From JAVJUV01 sp047314965 (GTDB lineage Bacteria > Pseudomonadota > Alphaproteobacteria > Rhodobacterales > Rhodobacteraceae), in NCBI RefSeq assembly GCF_047314965.1, contig NZ_JBLBVK010000049.1, forward strand, positions 1-64,000: a stretch of DNA of 64,000 nt, in the 5' to 3' direction. The translations under genes and the position numbers were made by a program. Positions 43,503-52,758 of this stretch are shown in pieces. Position 1 is the stretch's first letter, and each line of letters opens with the position of its first letter. Below the pieces are notes generated by a model, which saw nothing but the letters and a program-made list of their open reading frames with translations, was not told where the DNA came from and did no database searches.

Positions 43503-44179
43503 CAGAGTTCCGCTCCCGCGAGTGCCACTTCACCGCCGCGAATCCGCAGCACGCGGGCCGGCACATGCGACTTGGCCTGGCGAATCAGGTTCATGTCATG
43601 AGTCGCGAACAGCACTGTCTTGCCCAGCTTGTTCAACTCGATCAGCAGCCGCAGGATTTTCAGCGACATTTCCCAATCGACATTTCCCGTCGGCTCGTCG
43701 GCCAGGACTATATCCGGTGACAGGATGACGGCCCGCGCCAGCGCGGCCCGCTGACGTTCGCCGCCCGACAATTCAGGAGGGCGGCTTTCCGCCAGAGGCT
43801 TCAGCCCGACCCAACCCAGAAGTTCGTCCAGATGCCGGTCGATCTCGGAATTTCTCCCCTCGGAAACCGTGGCCGGCAGCAGGATATTTTCGGCGACCGA
43901 CAGGTGGTCGATGAAACGGCTGTCCTGATGGACCACGCCAATCCGCTGCCGCATGCGCGCAACAGCGTTCCGGTCCAGCCGGGAAACATCCTCTCCCAAG
44001 AGACGCACATGTCCCTGACTGGGCTGCATCTCCAGAGAGCACAGGCGGATCAGGGTGGTTTTCCCGGCGCCGGACGGTCCTGTCAGAAAATGAAAACTGC
44101 CAGGCGCAAGCGACAGAGAGACGCCGTTGAAAAGCCAACGCCCGCTATATTCCATGGCAACATCGTCGAATTCGATCAC
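43502..44179 (-). CDS. ftsE: Cell division ATP-binding protein FtsE
   Basis: A 225-residue ABC ATPase of FtsEX. It has Walker A GPSGAGKTTLIRL, Walker B ILADEPTGNVDWE (LADEP) and signature LSGGERQRAALARAV. The conserved MIEFDDVAMEYSGRWLFNGV start is typical. It is divergent from the zinc-ribbon gene and upstream of ftsX. Confidence 0.95.
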   Translation of the reverse strand: MIEFDDVAMEYSGRWLFNGVSLSLAPGSFHFLTGPSGAGKTTLIRLCSLEMQPSQGHVRLLGEDVSRLDRNAVARMRQRIGVVHQDSRFIDHLSVAENILLPATVSEGRNSEIDRHLDELLGWVGLKPLAESRPPELSGGERQRAALARAVILSPDIVLADEPTGNVDWEMSLKILRLLIELNKLGKTVLFATHDMNLIRQAKSHVPARVLRIRGGEVALAGAEL

Positions 44180-44341
44180 TCGTGCCCCCTGCCTCCCGCG
44201 CGACGCTTTTGCCTCAGTCTTTGCCCGGGATCAACGCTCGCGGCTTCCGTGTTGGGATCCAAAGTGTTAATAGCTTCAGAGGCAGTGTGCACCTCAAGCC
44301 GTAAAGGCGGGGGACTATTATTTGGGGCAAGGACATTAAAG

Positions 44342-45358
44342 ATGCGGCTGATCTGTCCGAATTGCAGTGCACAGTACGAGATTGACGCGTCGCTGATCCC
44401 CGACGAGGGACGCGACGTGCAGTGCTCGAATTGCGGCCACACATGGTTCGAACTTCCGCCTGCACCTCCGGCGTTCGCAGACGCGCCCGCTCCTGAGGAG
44501 ACGCCCGAGGAATCTATCGCCGAACCTGCGGTGGCGGAGACCGAGACGGGCTCCGCGGATATCGAAGCGCCGGAGCCGGAAGCTGCGGAAACTTACGAGC
44601 CAGAGCCGGAACCCGAAGCTGTCGCCTCTGCCGAACCGGAGCAGGAGCGTGACGAAGAACCGGAACCGCAGGACACAGTTCCCGCCACCGGCGACGATAC
44701 TGATGAGGAACACCCGAGTACCGCCGCACGTGCCATCGCGGCTGCATCGGAAGACGTGGAGAAGGAAACGTCCGAAGTCGATCCTTTCGCAGCCGCCGCA
44801 GCGGCAGGAGCGAATTTGCAGCGCCGGCGCCCTGCCGATCAGGCGGCTTTGGATATCCTGCGCGAAGAGGCCGAACTTGAGATGTCTCAACGCCGCGCAA
44901 CGCCGACGGCCGGGCTGGAAACCCAGACCGACATGCAGTTTGACGAAGTGCGCAAGCGAGACACGACATCTCGCGCCCTGCGCGCAAGGATGGCGAGAGA
45001 GGCCACCGAGGAGGCGGGCAAGAAAGGCAAGCCCAAGGCACAGGATCGGCGTGTGCGGTCATTGGACGACGGGTACGAGGCCCCGCGCCGCGACCTGCTT
45101 CCCGATATCGACGAGATCAACTCGAGCCTGAAGGCGCGCAAGGGCCGCGTCGAAGCCGCGCCCGCCGACGAAGAGCAGCGCCGGGGATTCCGGGCCGGTT
45201 TCCTGCTGATGGTCACCATCGCCGTGCTGATGATGATTGCCTATGCCTGGGCACCGGCCATCGCGGGTGCGGTGCCGTCACTGGAAGGCGCGCTTCTGGT
45301 CTATGTCGACCTTGCAAATGGCGCCAGGGACTGGATCGACGGGCTGTTCGGCGGCTAG
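44342..45358 (+). CDS. Zinc-ribbon membrane protein (MJ0042-type)
   Basis: A 338-residue protein. The N-terminal zinc ribbon is MRLICPNCSAQYEIDASLIP with a second CSNC (C5, C8 and a downstream pair near 28-31). The middle is a long Glu/Pro/Ala-rich segment (about 40-130), then a charged region. A membrane helix near the C-terminus (FLLMVTIAVLMMIAYAWAPA, about 287-306) completes it. The same architecture is common in Rhodobacteraceae beside ftsEX. The role is unknown, possibly cell-envelope related. An upstream extension of the frame overlaps ftsE and is not coding. Confidence 0.82.
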   Translation: MRLICPNCSAQYEIDASLIPDEGRDVQCSNCGHTWFELPPAPPAFADAPAPEETPEESIAEPAVAETETGSADIEAPEPEAAETYEPEPEPEAVASAEPEQERDEEPEPQDTVPATGDDTDEEHPSTAARAIAAASEDVEKETSEVDPFAAAAAAGANLQRRRPADQAALDILREEAELEMSQRRATPTAGLETQTDMQFDEVRKRDTTSRALRARMAREATEEAGKKGKPKAQDRRVRSLDDGYEAPRRDLLPDIDEINSSLKARKGRVEAAPADEEQRRGFRAGFLLMVTIAVLMMIAYAWAPAIAGAVPSLEGALLVYVDLANGARDWIDGLFGG

Positions 45359-45409
45359 GCTGCCCCGGCCAGAGCGAAATTTGGCCGAGAACCGGACCCT
45401 GACCCCTGA

Positions 45410-45704
45410 GTGTCGGGCTACGTCCTTGCTCCTACCAAATGAGCAGTAGGGAGCCTTGTCCCGGTTCCTTGCCTCCGCGCTTGTTCCTGATCTCACGGTG
45501 AACTGCGCGGCTCCGGGGCTGACGGAAGTAACGAAGATGTCTTCGGGTGCTTCGGACGCTTATGTCGGCCACTTGAATGACCGGGAAGTTTCGGGCCGGA
45601 CGACGTCAGTGGACGATGTCTTGGAGCACGTGCAGGAAATTCTCGTCACATCCATGGTGACGGGACAGGTTCTGATCACGGACGGCGGGAATCACTTTGG
45701 GTAA
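45410..45704 (+). pseudogene. Decayed short-chain dehydrogenase (SDR) fragment
   Basis: The 3' half of an SDR gene. In one frame, SGYVLAPTK resembles the SxxxYxxxK active-site strand and is followed immediately by a TGA (45440-45442), then AVGSL. After one extra base the reading continues in the next frame as SRFLASALVPDLTVNCAAPG and ends in TGQVLITDGGNHFG, the normal SDR C-terminus. A stop, a frameshift and the loss of the N-terminal NAD-binding half show that it is not functional. A shorter C-terminal open frame (45456-45704) remains, but there is no reason to expect it to make a protein. Confidence 0.75.
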
Positions 45705-45712
45705 CGCCCCGA

Positions 45713-48298
45713 CTAGAAGCGCTCCAGCAACCGTTTGAGATACTCCAACTCCTCTGTCGGGCGCTCTTGTTCGCCTGATCGACGGCGGATCTCGTCCAGA
45801 AGTTCGCGGGCGCGACGGTAAACGTCTTCGCCTTGCAACAGCTGTTCGTCGGTGCCGACGCGACCGTTGTCCCCGACATCCCGGCCTAGCGGATCCCGCG
45901 TGCCGTCCGGGTTGTTGCGCCCCAGCGCATCGCCCTGCTGGCCGCCCTGCTGGTTCTGTTGCTGCTGGGCCATTTGCTCGGCCAGTTCTCGCATCCCTTC
46001 ACGCAGAGCCTCCATGGCATCGGCCTGGTTGTCGAGAGCGCCGGCAAAATCCTCTTCGCGCAGAGCTTCCTCGGCTTCGTCCATGGCTTCACCGGCACGA
46101 CCCAGGCTCTCTCTTGCGGCGTCTCCTTCGGGAGTTCCCGCTCCGGGGAGGTTCTGCATCTGACGGTTCAACTCGTTCCGCAGCGCCTGCTGGCGATCAG
46201 CGAGGCTCTGTTCCCCGCTCTCGCCGTCCTGAGGCTGCCGACCTCCCCCCTGTTGGCCCTGCTGGCCCTGACCCTGGCCTTCGCTGTGCTGCTGACCGCG
46301 CCCTTCGCCATCGCCCGAACGGCCTTCATTCTGCTGGGACTGGCCTGCCTGCGCATCCGGGTTGAACTGCTCCTGCAGATCGCGGAACGCCTCGTCGGAC
46401 AGCCCCTGCTGTTGCCGGAGGGTTTCGGCCAGCCCTTCCATCGCCTGTTCCCCCGGCGATTGCTGACCTTGCTGACCGCGCGTGATCTGCATGTTCTCCA
46501 TCATCTGGCGCAGCTGATCTAGAAGCTGCTGCGCTTCGGCCATACGGCCCTGCTCCATGAGTTCCTGAAGCCGGTCCAACATGTCCTGCAGGTCCTGGCT
46601 GGACATCTCCTGCATCTCCTGGTTCTCGGAGAGCTGTTGATCCTGCTGATCGCCCTGCTGTTCAGCCAGCTGACGCATGTATTCCTGCATTGCTTCGCGC
46701 AATTCCTGCATCAGCTCGGCAATTTCCTCGTCAGTCGCACCGTTCTCGATGGCTTCGGAAAGCCGATCTTGCGCGCGGCGCAAGCGCTCGAGCGCATCGC
46801 CAAGGTCGCCCTCCTCGATCTCCAAAGCGAGGGTCCACAGCACTTCGGCCAGCTCGTCAACGATCTCGTCATCCAGAAGCTCAAGCGAGACCCGGGTTTC
46901 AAGACGCCTAACTGCATAGCGCAGCTTCAGATACACCGTTTCGGAGCGAAAGATATCGTCGGGCTTGTACGACACAGCCCGCAACACCTGCGCGACGCGG
47001 GGTGCATTCGTGCGGTTCCACAACAGGTCACGCCTCTGTTCAATGATCGCCTTGGCAAGCGGATCGAAGAAACGGCGACCGGGAAGCGTGGCGAATTGCG
47101 GAGCCGACAGGCCTTCCTGCCCTGCCGCATCCAATGCGAAAAGCTCGACCGCGACTGGCAGGTTCGCCCAGGGATGCTTCGAAAAATCATCCATCGCAGT
47201 TTCCGAGAAGTCGCGCCGATCCCCCGATATCGTCATCGGAAGATCGAGGACGATCATGTCGCGCGGCTCGGGGTCGGTTGCGAGACCGAAGCGCCGATCG
47301 ACTTCGGGCAGGTCGAGCACGATTTCCATGCGGCCGCCAACGACGCCATAGTCGTCCTTTGCGGTAAAGGGCGCTTCCATACGTCCGCCCTGACCCTGCG
47401 CAATCGGCCCGTCGAACTCGATTTCGGGAAGCGAATCCTCTGTCGCTGTAATCTGCCATTCCCGGCCGGCGGGTCCGTCGATTCTCAGGACGCCGGACTG
47501 CACGACCTCGAAGGACTGGCCGGGATCGGTTGCTGGCGGCAGGTCTTCCGTTCTGGCAGAAACGGTCTCGTGCAGGGTCAGCGCCCCGACCTCGCCATAG
47601 AAACGAATGGTCACCCGGCTGCCCTGAGGCACGGAAAAACCGTCGCGTTGGATGTCATTCAGGTAAAGGCTGGGCTGGCCCGTGTAGAGCGGTGGCTCGA
47701 TCCAGCCCTCCCATGCCGGTCCGGTCGCAAGTACGTCATTGCCCCGGCTTGTAACCTCGGTCACCGTCGCGACGCGCAGGAAAGATCCGAACAAAAGCGC
47801 CACGACAAAGGCCAGAAGTGCAACATATCGCAGGGCATACGGGTCGCGCCGCGAGAGCCGGAGATCAGGCTCCGGCGCGCGCGCGGACCTGATGCGCTCG
47901 CTCATGCGGGCCACGTGAGCCTTCCAGACGGCCTCCGACGCTTCATCGCCGGCACCGATGGCTTGAGTATCCGAAAGCGCCGCGATGGGGCGGCCCGGCA
48001 GCGTCCGGTCAAGACGGTCGAGCGCCTCGTATCGAGTCGGCAGGCGGAACTTGCTGAAGCCGTGGACCAGCGATCCGCCCATGGCCAGAATGGCAAGAAC
48101 GCCGAGCGACCAGACCGCTTCAAGTGGAAGCGTCTCGTGAAGCCCCAGCATCAATGCGGATAGAGTCAGGAGCAGTACGGTCCAGAGCGGCCAGAAGGAA
48201 CGGAACACGCGCTCGGCCAGCAGACCCGCATGGGTCAGCCGCAGGGGCCATGCCAGCCGCCTTGCCGCGTCAGCTGAAAGATCGCGCGTCTCTGCCAT
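45713..48298 (-). CDS. TIGR02302 family protein (DUF4175)
   Basis: An 861-residue alphaproteobacterial protein. It has an N-terminal membrane region (about 30-80, and a helix near 160-177, YVALLAFVVALLFGSFLRVA), followed by a large extracytoplasmic part with beta-rich segments. A long Gln/Glu-rich, coiled-coil-forming region (about 540-800, with QQGDQQDQQLSENQEMQEM) ends in a helical tail. It matches TIGR02302, of unknown function. It lies directly downstream of lysA, as is usual in the family. Confidence 0.88.
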   Translation of the reverse strand: MAETRDLSADAARRLAWPLRLTHAGLLAERVFRSFWPLWTVLLLTLSALMLGLHETLPLEAVWSLGVLAILAMGGSLVHGFSKFRLPTRYEALDRLDRTLPGRPIAALSDTQAIGAGDEASEAVWKAHVARMSERIRSARAPEPDLRLSRRDPYALRYVALLAFVVALLFGSFLRVATVTEVTSRGNDVLATGPAWEGWIEPPLYTGQPSLYLNDIQRDGFSVPQGSRVTIRFYGEVGALTLHETVSARTEDLPPATDPGQSFEVVQSGVLRIDGPAGREWQITATEDSLPEIEFDGPIAQGQGGRMEAPFTAKDDYGVVGGRMEIVLDLPEVDRRFGLATDPEPRDMIVLDLPMTISGDRRDFSETAMDDFSKHPWANLPVAVELFALDAAGQEGLSAPQFATLPGRRFFDPLAKAIIEQRRDLLWNRTNAPRVAQVLRAVSYKPDDIFRSETVYLKLRYAVRRLETRVSLELLDDEIVDELAEVLWTLALEIEEGDLGDALERLRRAQDRLSEAIENGATDEEIAELMQELREAMQEYMRQLAEQQGDQQDQQLSENQEMQEMSSQDLQDMLDRLQELMEQGRMAEAQQLLDQLRQMMENMQITRGQQGQQSPGEQAMEGLAETLRQQQGLSDEAFRDLQEQFNPDAQAGQSQQNEGRSGDGEGRGQQHSEGQGQGQQGQQGGGRQPQDGESGEQSLADRQQALRNELNRQMQNLPGAGTPEGDAARESLGRAGEAMDEAEEALREEDFAGALDNQADAMEALREGMRELAEQMAQQQQNQQGGQQGDALGRNNPDGTRDPLGRDVGDNGRVGTDEQLLQGEDVYRRARELLDEIRRRSGEQERPTEELEYLKRLLERF

Positions 48299-48325
48299 AC
48301 GCCCATATATAGGGCCGGAATCGGG

Positions 48326-49603
48326 TTATGCCGATCCCTCGAGCCATTGTGGGATGGTATCTCGATTTATGATCTCGTCAAAGGTCGGACGTGACCTAAT
48401 GACAGCGAATTGATGCCCATGCACCAGAACTTCGGGGATAAGCGGTCGCGTGTTGTATTCGGAGGCCATGACGGCGCCATATGCACCGGCCGAACGGAAG
48501 GCCACGAGATCGCCTGAAACCATCGGCGGCAGGGGACGCTGCCGCGTGAACGTGTCCCCGGTTTCACAGACCGGGCCGACGACGTCTATCGGGTGTAGCT
48601 CGGTCCCAGCGGGCGCTTCCTTGACCGGTACGATGTCATGCCAAGCCCCGTACATCGCTGGACGGATCAGGTCGTTCATCGCGGCATCCAGGATCAGGAA
48701 ATCGCGGCCTTCGCCGGATTTCACGTAGATCACGCTCGACACCAGAATACCCGAATTGCCCGCGATGAGACGGCCCGGCTCGATCTCGATTTCGCACCCG
48801 AGGTCCCCGACGGTGCGCTTTATGACCTCGCCGTATTCCATCGGAAGTGGCGGAGCCTTGTTCGAACGCTCATAGGGAATGCCAAGCCCGCCACCCAAAT
48901 CCAGTCGCCGGATATCGTGCCCGTCCACGCGCAGTTCCCGGGTCAATTCGGCGACTTTGGTGTAGGCAAGCTCGAAAGGTTCGAGGTCCGTGAGCTGGCT
49001 ACCGATATGGACATCGATACCGATGACCTCCAACCCCGGAAGAGACGCGGCATGCGCATAGACCTCGCGGGCCCGGCTGATTGGAATACCGAACTTGTTC
49101 TCGGACTTTCCCGTCGCGATCTTCTCATGTGTCTTCGCATCCACGTCCGGGTTCACCCTAATGGTGATCGGCGCGACCACACCCAGACGGCTTGCGACTT
49201 CGGAGAGGAGTTCCATCTCTGGTTCGCTCTCGACATTGAACTGGCGAATTCCGCCTGTCAGCGACAATTCCATTTCTTCAGCGGTCTTTCCGACGCCGGA
49301 GAATACTATGCGATCCCCTGTAAAACCGGCGGCCTTGGCCCGGCGGTACTCGCCTCCCGAGACGACATCTACTCCTGCGCCCAGCGACGCCATCAGCCGC
49401 AGAACGGCCTGGTTCGAGTTGGCCTTCATTGCGTAACAGACGAGATGATCCAGACCGGCAAGCGCCTCGTCGAAGAGTCGGAAATGCCGGGTCAGCGTAG
49501 CTGTCGAATAGACATAAAACGGCGTGCCGACAGCTGCCGCAATCTCGGGGATGGCGACGTCTTCGGCGTGCAGGATGCCGTCTCGATAGAGAAAATGGTC
49601 CAT
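48326..49603 (-). CDS. lysA: Diaminopimelate decarboxylase
   Basis: A 425-residue PLP enzyme catalysing the last step of lysine synthesis. The PLP lysine is in YAMKANSNQAVL; other segments are GIDVHIGSQLTD, LDLGGGLGIPYE, EPGRLIAGNSG and VGPVCETGDTF. I start at MDHFLYRDG (49603); the open frame further upstream to 50086 is antisense to the methyltransferase gene and not coding. It is followed by the TIGR02302 gene. In related genomes its upstream partner is the argH cluster, here 10 kb away. Confidence 0.96.
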   Translation of the reverse strand: MDHFLYRDGILHAEDVAIPEIAAAVGTPFYVYSTATLTRHFRLFDEALAGLDHLVCYAMKANSNQAVLRLMASLGAGVDVVSGGEYRRAKAAGFTGDRIVFSGVGKTAEEMELSLTGGIRQFNVESEPEMELLSEVASRLGVVAPITIRVNPDVDAKTHEKIATGKSENKFGIPISRAREVYAHAASLPGLEVIGIDVHIGSQLTDLEPFELAYTKVAELTRELRVDGHDIRRLDLGGGLGIPYERSNKAPPLPMEYGEVIKRTVGDLGCEIEIEPGRLIAGNSGILVSSVIYVKSGEGRDFLILDAAMNDLIRPAMYGAWHDIVPVKEAPAGTELHPIDVVGPVCETGDTFTRQRPLPPMVSGDLVAFRSAGAYGAVMASEYNTRPLIPEVLVHGHQFAVIRSRPTFDEIINRDTIPQWLEGSA

Positions 49604-49723
49604 GGGTCTTCCCGTCAATTCTGACCCGGCGCTCATATCCCGCGCGTTCGAAAGGTGCAACGGATGCAGCCATTGACACAACCGTTCCCGACCATGAGCA
49701 TTTGCTTGGGGGGAGGTAACGCG

Positions 49724-50539
49724 ATGGAATACGAAGTCTTTGCAGAACGGGAAAAGGCAGGATGGGCCGATTCCGATATTGTGGAGGGATATATCCGCGG
49801 CTTCGGGCCCGTGGTCGACAGCGCCTGCGACGCGCATATTTCGGCGTTGCACGACAGAACCAAGGTTCTTGATCTTTGCTGCGGGCAGGGAACGCTGACG
49901 GGACGTCTGGCCGCTCGGGGCCATTATGCCGAGGGCTTGGATTTCTCGCCGGATATGTTGAACCGGGCACGATCGGCGGCGCCTGGCGTTGTGTTCACTC
50001 GGGGCGATGCGCAGAACCTGCCCTATGACGACAATTCCTTCGACGCGGTCGTCTGCAACTTCGGAATGATGCACATCCCGGACCAACCGAAAGCGCTTGG
50101 CGAAGCCGCGCGGGTTCTCAAGCCCGGCGGCATGTTTTCGATGACTTCCTGGGTCGGCCCGGAAGCGTCGGATGCATTCCGGCTGATTTTTGCGAATGCC
50201 CGCGCCAATATGCCCGAGGGAATTTCTCCACCGTCACAGCCGGATCTGTTCGTCTATGGCCGGCCCGCGGACAGTGCCGGTTTGCTGCGCACAGGAGGTC
50301 TTGCCGTCCTGCGACATGAAATCCTGCAGTTGGCGTGGGATCTCGAAAGCGCGGAAGAACTGTTTGATATCTTCCTGAACGGCACCGTGGGCGCACGCAT
50401 TACGCTGATGTCACTGGATGCGGACGGCAGGTCGAAGGCTGCCGAGGCGGTCAGGAAGGCCGTCGAGAACGATTTCCGCACGGAAAAGGGGTACCGTGTT
50501 CCAGCCCCTGTCGCGCATATCCTTGCGTCCCCGATCTGA
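49724..50539 (+). CDS. Class I SAM-dependent methyltransferase (UbiE/COQ5-like)
   Basis: A 271-residue methyltransferase. Motif I is VLDLCCGQGTLTGRLAARG; later motifs are NLPYDDNSFDAVVCNFGMMH and VLKPGGMFSMTSWVG. The ATG at 49724 follows GGAGG, so the upstream open frame from 49655 is not used. The substrate is unknown. It starts the block between lysA and argH and lies just upstream of a quinone reductase on the same strand. Confidence 0.88.
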   Translation: MEYEVFAEREKAGWADSDIVEGYIRGFGPVVDSACDAHISALHDRTKVLDLCCGQGTLTGRLAARGHYAEGLDFSPDMLNRARSAAPGVVFTRGDAQNLPYDDNSFDAVVCNFGMMHIPDQPKALGEAARVLKPGGMFSMTSWVGPEASDAFRLIFANARANMPEGISPPSQPDLFVYGRPADSAGLLRTGGLAVLRHEILQLAWDLESAEELFDIFLNGTVGARITLMSLDADGRSKAAEAVRKAVENDFRTEKGYRVPAPVAHILASPI

Positions 50540-50591
50540 TCTTGCCTTTCTCGAACCGAACGCCACTCTTGGCCCAAAGGGAGAACATATC

Positions 50592-51566
50592 ATGGTCAAG
50601 ACAGTCATCATCGAGGAAACCGGCGGTCCGGAGGTTCTGAAAATCGTCGATCGCGAGATCGGGGAACTGGGACCGGGAGAAATCCGGATCCGGCATGAGG
50701 CGATCGGGCTGAACTTCATCGATTGTTATCACCGCTCGGGGCTTTACCCGATGAAGCTGCCTGTCGCGCTTGGGATGGAAGCCGCGGGTGTGGTTGAGGC
50801 GGTTGGCGAAGGGGTGAGCCACCTGAAGTCCGGCGATCGCGCCGCATACGCCTCGAATCCACCAGGCGCATATTGCGAAGCACGGGTGATGCCTGCGGCA
50901 CAGGTCTGCCCTCTTCCCGATGGCGTCTCGTTCGAGGATGCCGCATCCATCATGCTTCAGGGACTGACGGTTCAGTCCCTGTTCCACAGGACGACACCCA
51001 TCGCCAAGGGGGATACCGTACTGTTTCATGCTGCGGCGGGCGGGGTCGGATTGATCGCCTGCCAATGGGCGAAATCGGAAGGCATACGGCTGATAGCGAC
51101 CGCGGGTTCTGACGAGAAATGTCGGCTGGCGGAAGCCCACGGCGCGGATGTCTGCATCAACTACCGAACCGAAGATTTCGTCAGCCGCGTCAAGGAGTTG
51201 ACCGGAGGGAAAGGTGTTCCCGTGGTGATGGACTCGGTTGGCAAGGACACGTTCGACGGATCGCTGGATTGCCTCTCACCTCTGGGCATGATGATCAGCT
51301 TCGGAAACGCCTCCGGTCCGGTGCCGCCGTTCAGTCTGGGGGTGTTGGCACAGAAGGGGTCTTTGAAGATCACGCGTCCGACGCTTTTCGCCCATATCGC
51401 GGACCATGCGGTTTGCCAGGAGATGGCGCGGAATCTGTTTGCGAAGCTGGAGTCCGGGGCGGTAAAAACCAATATCGGACAACGCTATAAGCTGGACGAC
51501 GTGGCCGAGGCGCACCGGGCGCTGGAAGCGCGCGAGACGACGGGATCGACCATTTTCACGCTTTAG
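50592..51566 (+). CDS. NADPH:quinone reductase, zeta-crystallin type
   Basis: A 324-residue MDR-family quinone oxidoreductase. It begins MVKTVIIEETGGPEVLKIVD, has NFIDCYHRSGLYPMKLPVALG and the NADPH loop FHAAAGGVGLIACQWAKSEG. Length and pattern match bacterial QorA-type enzymes, one-electron or two-electron quinone reductases. GGGAGA precedes the start. The gene follows the methyltransferase by 52 bases, which suggests co-transcription. Confidence 0.92.
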   Translation: MVKTVIIEETGGPEVLKIVDREIGELGPGEIRIRHEAIGLNFIDCYHRSGLYPMKLPVALGMEAAGVVEAVGEGVSHLKSGDRAAYASNPPGAYCEARVMPAAQVCPLPDGVSFEDAASIMLQGLTVQSLFHRTTPIAKGDTVLFHAAAGGVGLIACQWAKSEGIRLIATAGSDEKCRLAEAHGADVCINYRTEDFVSRVKELTGGKGVPVVMDSVGKDTFDGSLDCLSPLGMMISFGNASGPVPPFSLGVLAQKGSLKITRPTLFAHIADHAVCQEMARNLFAKLESGAVKTNIGQRYKLDDVAEAHRALEARETTGSTIFTL

Positions 51567-51588
51567 AAGGCGCTGAAGAACTCCTGCG

Positions 51589-51640
51589 GCAAAGCGTATG
51601 CGAAACGTCGGCAAAACGTATGGCATTCGTATGGCACAAG
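51589..51640. repeat. Dispersed intergenic repeat, copy C
   Basis: Two CGTATGGC copies (51617-51624 and 51628-51635, period 11), preceded by an incomplete CGTATG at 51595 and a GTCGGCAAAA segment. They lie between the quinone reductase and LysR genes. The core matches the elements at 7.27 kb (opposite strand) and 33.91 kb. Confidence 0.6.
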
Positions 51641-51718
51641 GCAGCGGAAGCCCGATCCGATGAGCGCGGATCACCGCGAGAGCCCGCGCCCCTGCCCGCG
51701 CTTCGGCCGCCCGTCATA

Positions 51719-52630
51719 TCAGGCCATCGTCGGCTCAACAGATGCCGCCGCGTCTTCGATCAAACCGCGCAGCCACTCGTTCAGGGGCGAGCGGTTCAGA
51801 CGCGCCGGCCAATACATCTGTACGTCCGTCGCAGCCGGAACCGGGCATGGCGAGATGTGGAGCCGGGACGCGAACTGGCGCGCAATCAGTTCGGGCAACG
51901 CGCAAACCAGGTCTGTTCCCGGGATAAGATGCGGCAAATCGGCCGGATCGGGCGTGCTGGCGACGACATCGATCGTTTCGGCCGCCTGATCGAGGTTCTG
52001 CAGGTAGATGGGCCGCCATGTCGCGCCGTAGTGGATGACAAGGTGTCGGGCGCTTGCGAATTCCGCGACGCTGACCGGCCCCTTCGTCAATGGGTTCGCC
52101 TTGTCCATGACGCAGACATAGGGGCTGGTCAGCAGGCGCTTGCCGTAGATTCCACTCTCCTCGATTGAAACGGGTGTAAGGGCAATGTCCGCCCGTCCGG
52201 AGAGAAGGTGATCCTTTGCATTGGTGAACCCGGTGATCATCTCGAGATGAATGCCGGGAGACGCCCGGCGCAGGGCACGCAGAACCGGCGGCATCAGCAC
52301 GCTGCGCGACAGGTAGGTGGCCGATATGGAGATATCCGCCGATGCGACCGCGGGGTCGAACTCTGCCGGGCTTGCCGCGCGCTCGATCTCGCCCAGCACG
52401 ACTTCGACCGAGGAGACAATGTCGCGGCATCGGTCGGTTGCCGCGATCGTTGCACCCTGGCGAACAAAAAGCGGATCATCGAAGGCGCGGCGCAGACGGT
52501 CGATCGTGTAGCTGACTGTCGATTGGTTCACGTTCAACTCGGCTGCCGCCTCGGTAAAGGAGCCGCGTCTGAAGACCAGCCGCAGGGTGCGGAGAGCGGC
52601 AAAGTCGATATTGCTGAGTTGAGCGTTCAT
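51719..52630 (-). CDS. LysR family transcriptional regulator
   Basis: A 303-residue LysR-type regulator. The N-terminal winged helix-turn-helix is IDFAALRTLRLVFRRGSFTEAAAEL followed by STVSYTIDRLRRAF. The effector domain covers about residues 90-290 (ISATYLSRSVLMPPVLRALR). It is transcribed away from the orphan 106-residue gene and converges on the quinone reductase, so either neighbour could be a target. I start at MNAQLSNID (52630). Confidence 0.9.
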   Translation of the reverse strand: MNAQLSNIDFAALRTLRLVFRRGSFTEAAAELNVNQSTVSYTIDRLRRAFDDPLFVRQGATIAATDRCRDIVSSVEVVLGEIERAASPAEFDPAVASADISISATYLSRSVLMPPVLRALRRASPGIHLEMITGFTNAKDHLLSGRADIALTPVSIEESGIYGKRLLTSPYVCVMDKANPLTKGPVSVAEFASARHLVIHYGATWRPIYLQNLDQAAETIDVVASTPDPADLPHLIPGTDLVCALPELIARQFASRLHISPCPVPAATDVQMYWPARLNRSPLNEWLRGLIEDAAASVEPTMA

Positions 52631-52758
52631 GAATGTTGGCCCTGTCGCGATCACACCATCGAATTTTTCGATTTTATATATCTATTCCATCTAATCGACC
52701 AATACTATGTTCACGCCTATCGTTCTCCCAGACCTTCATGGTGATCAGGAGAAAGCCG

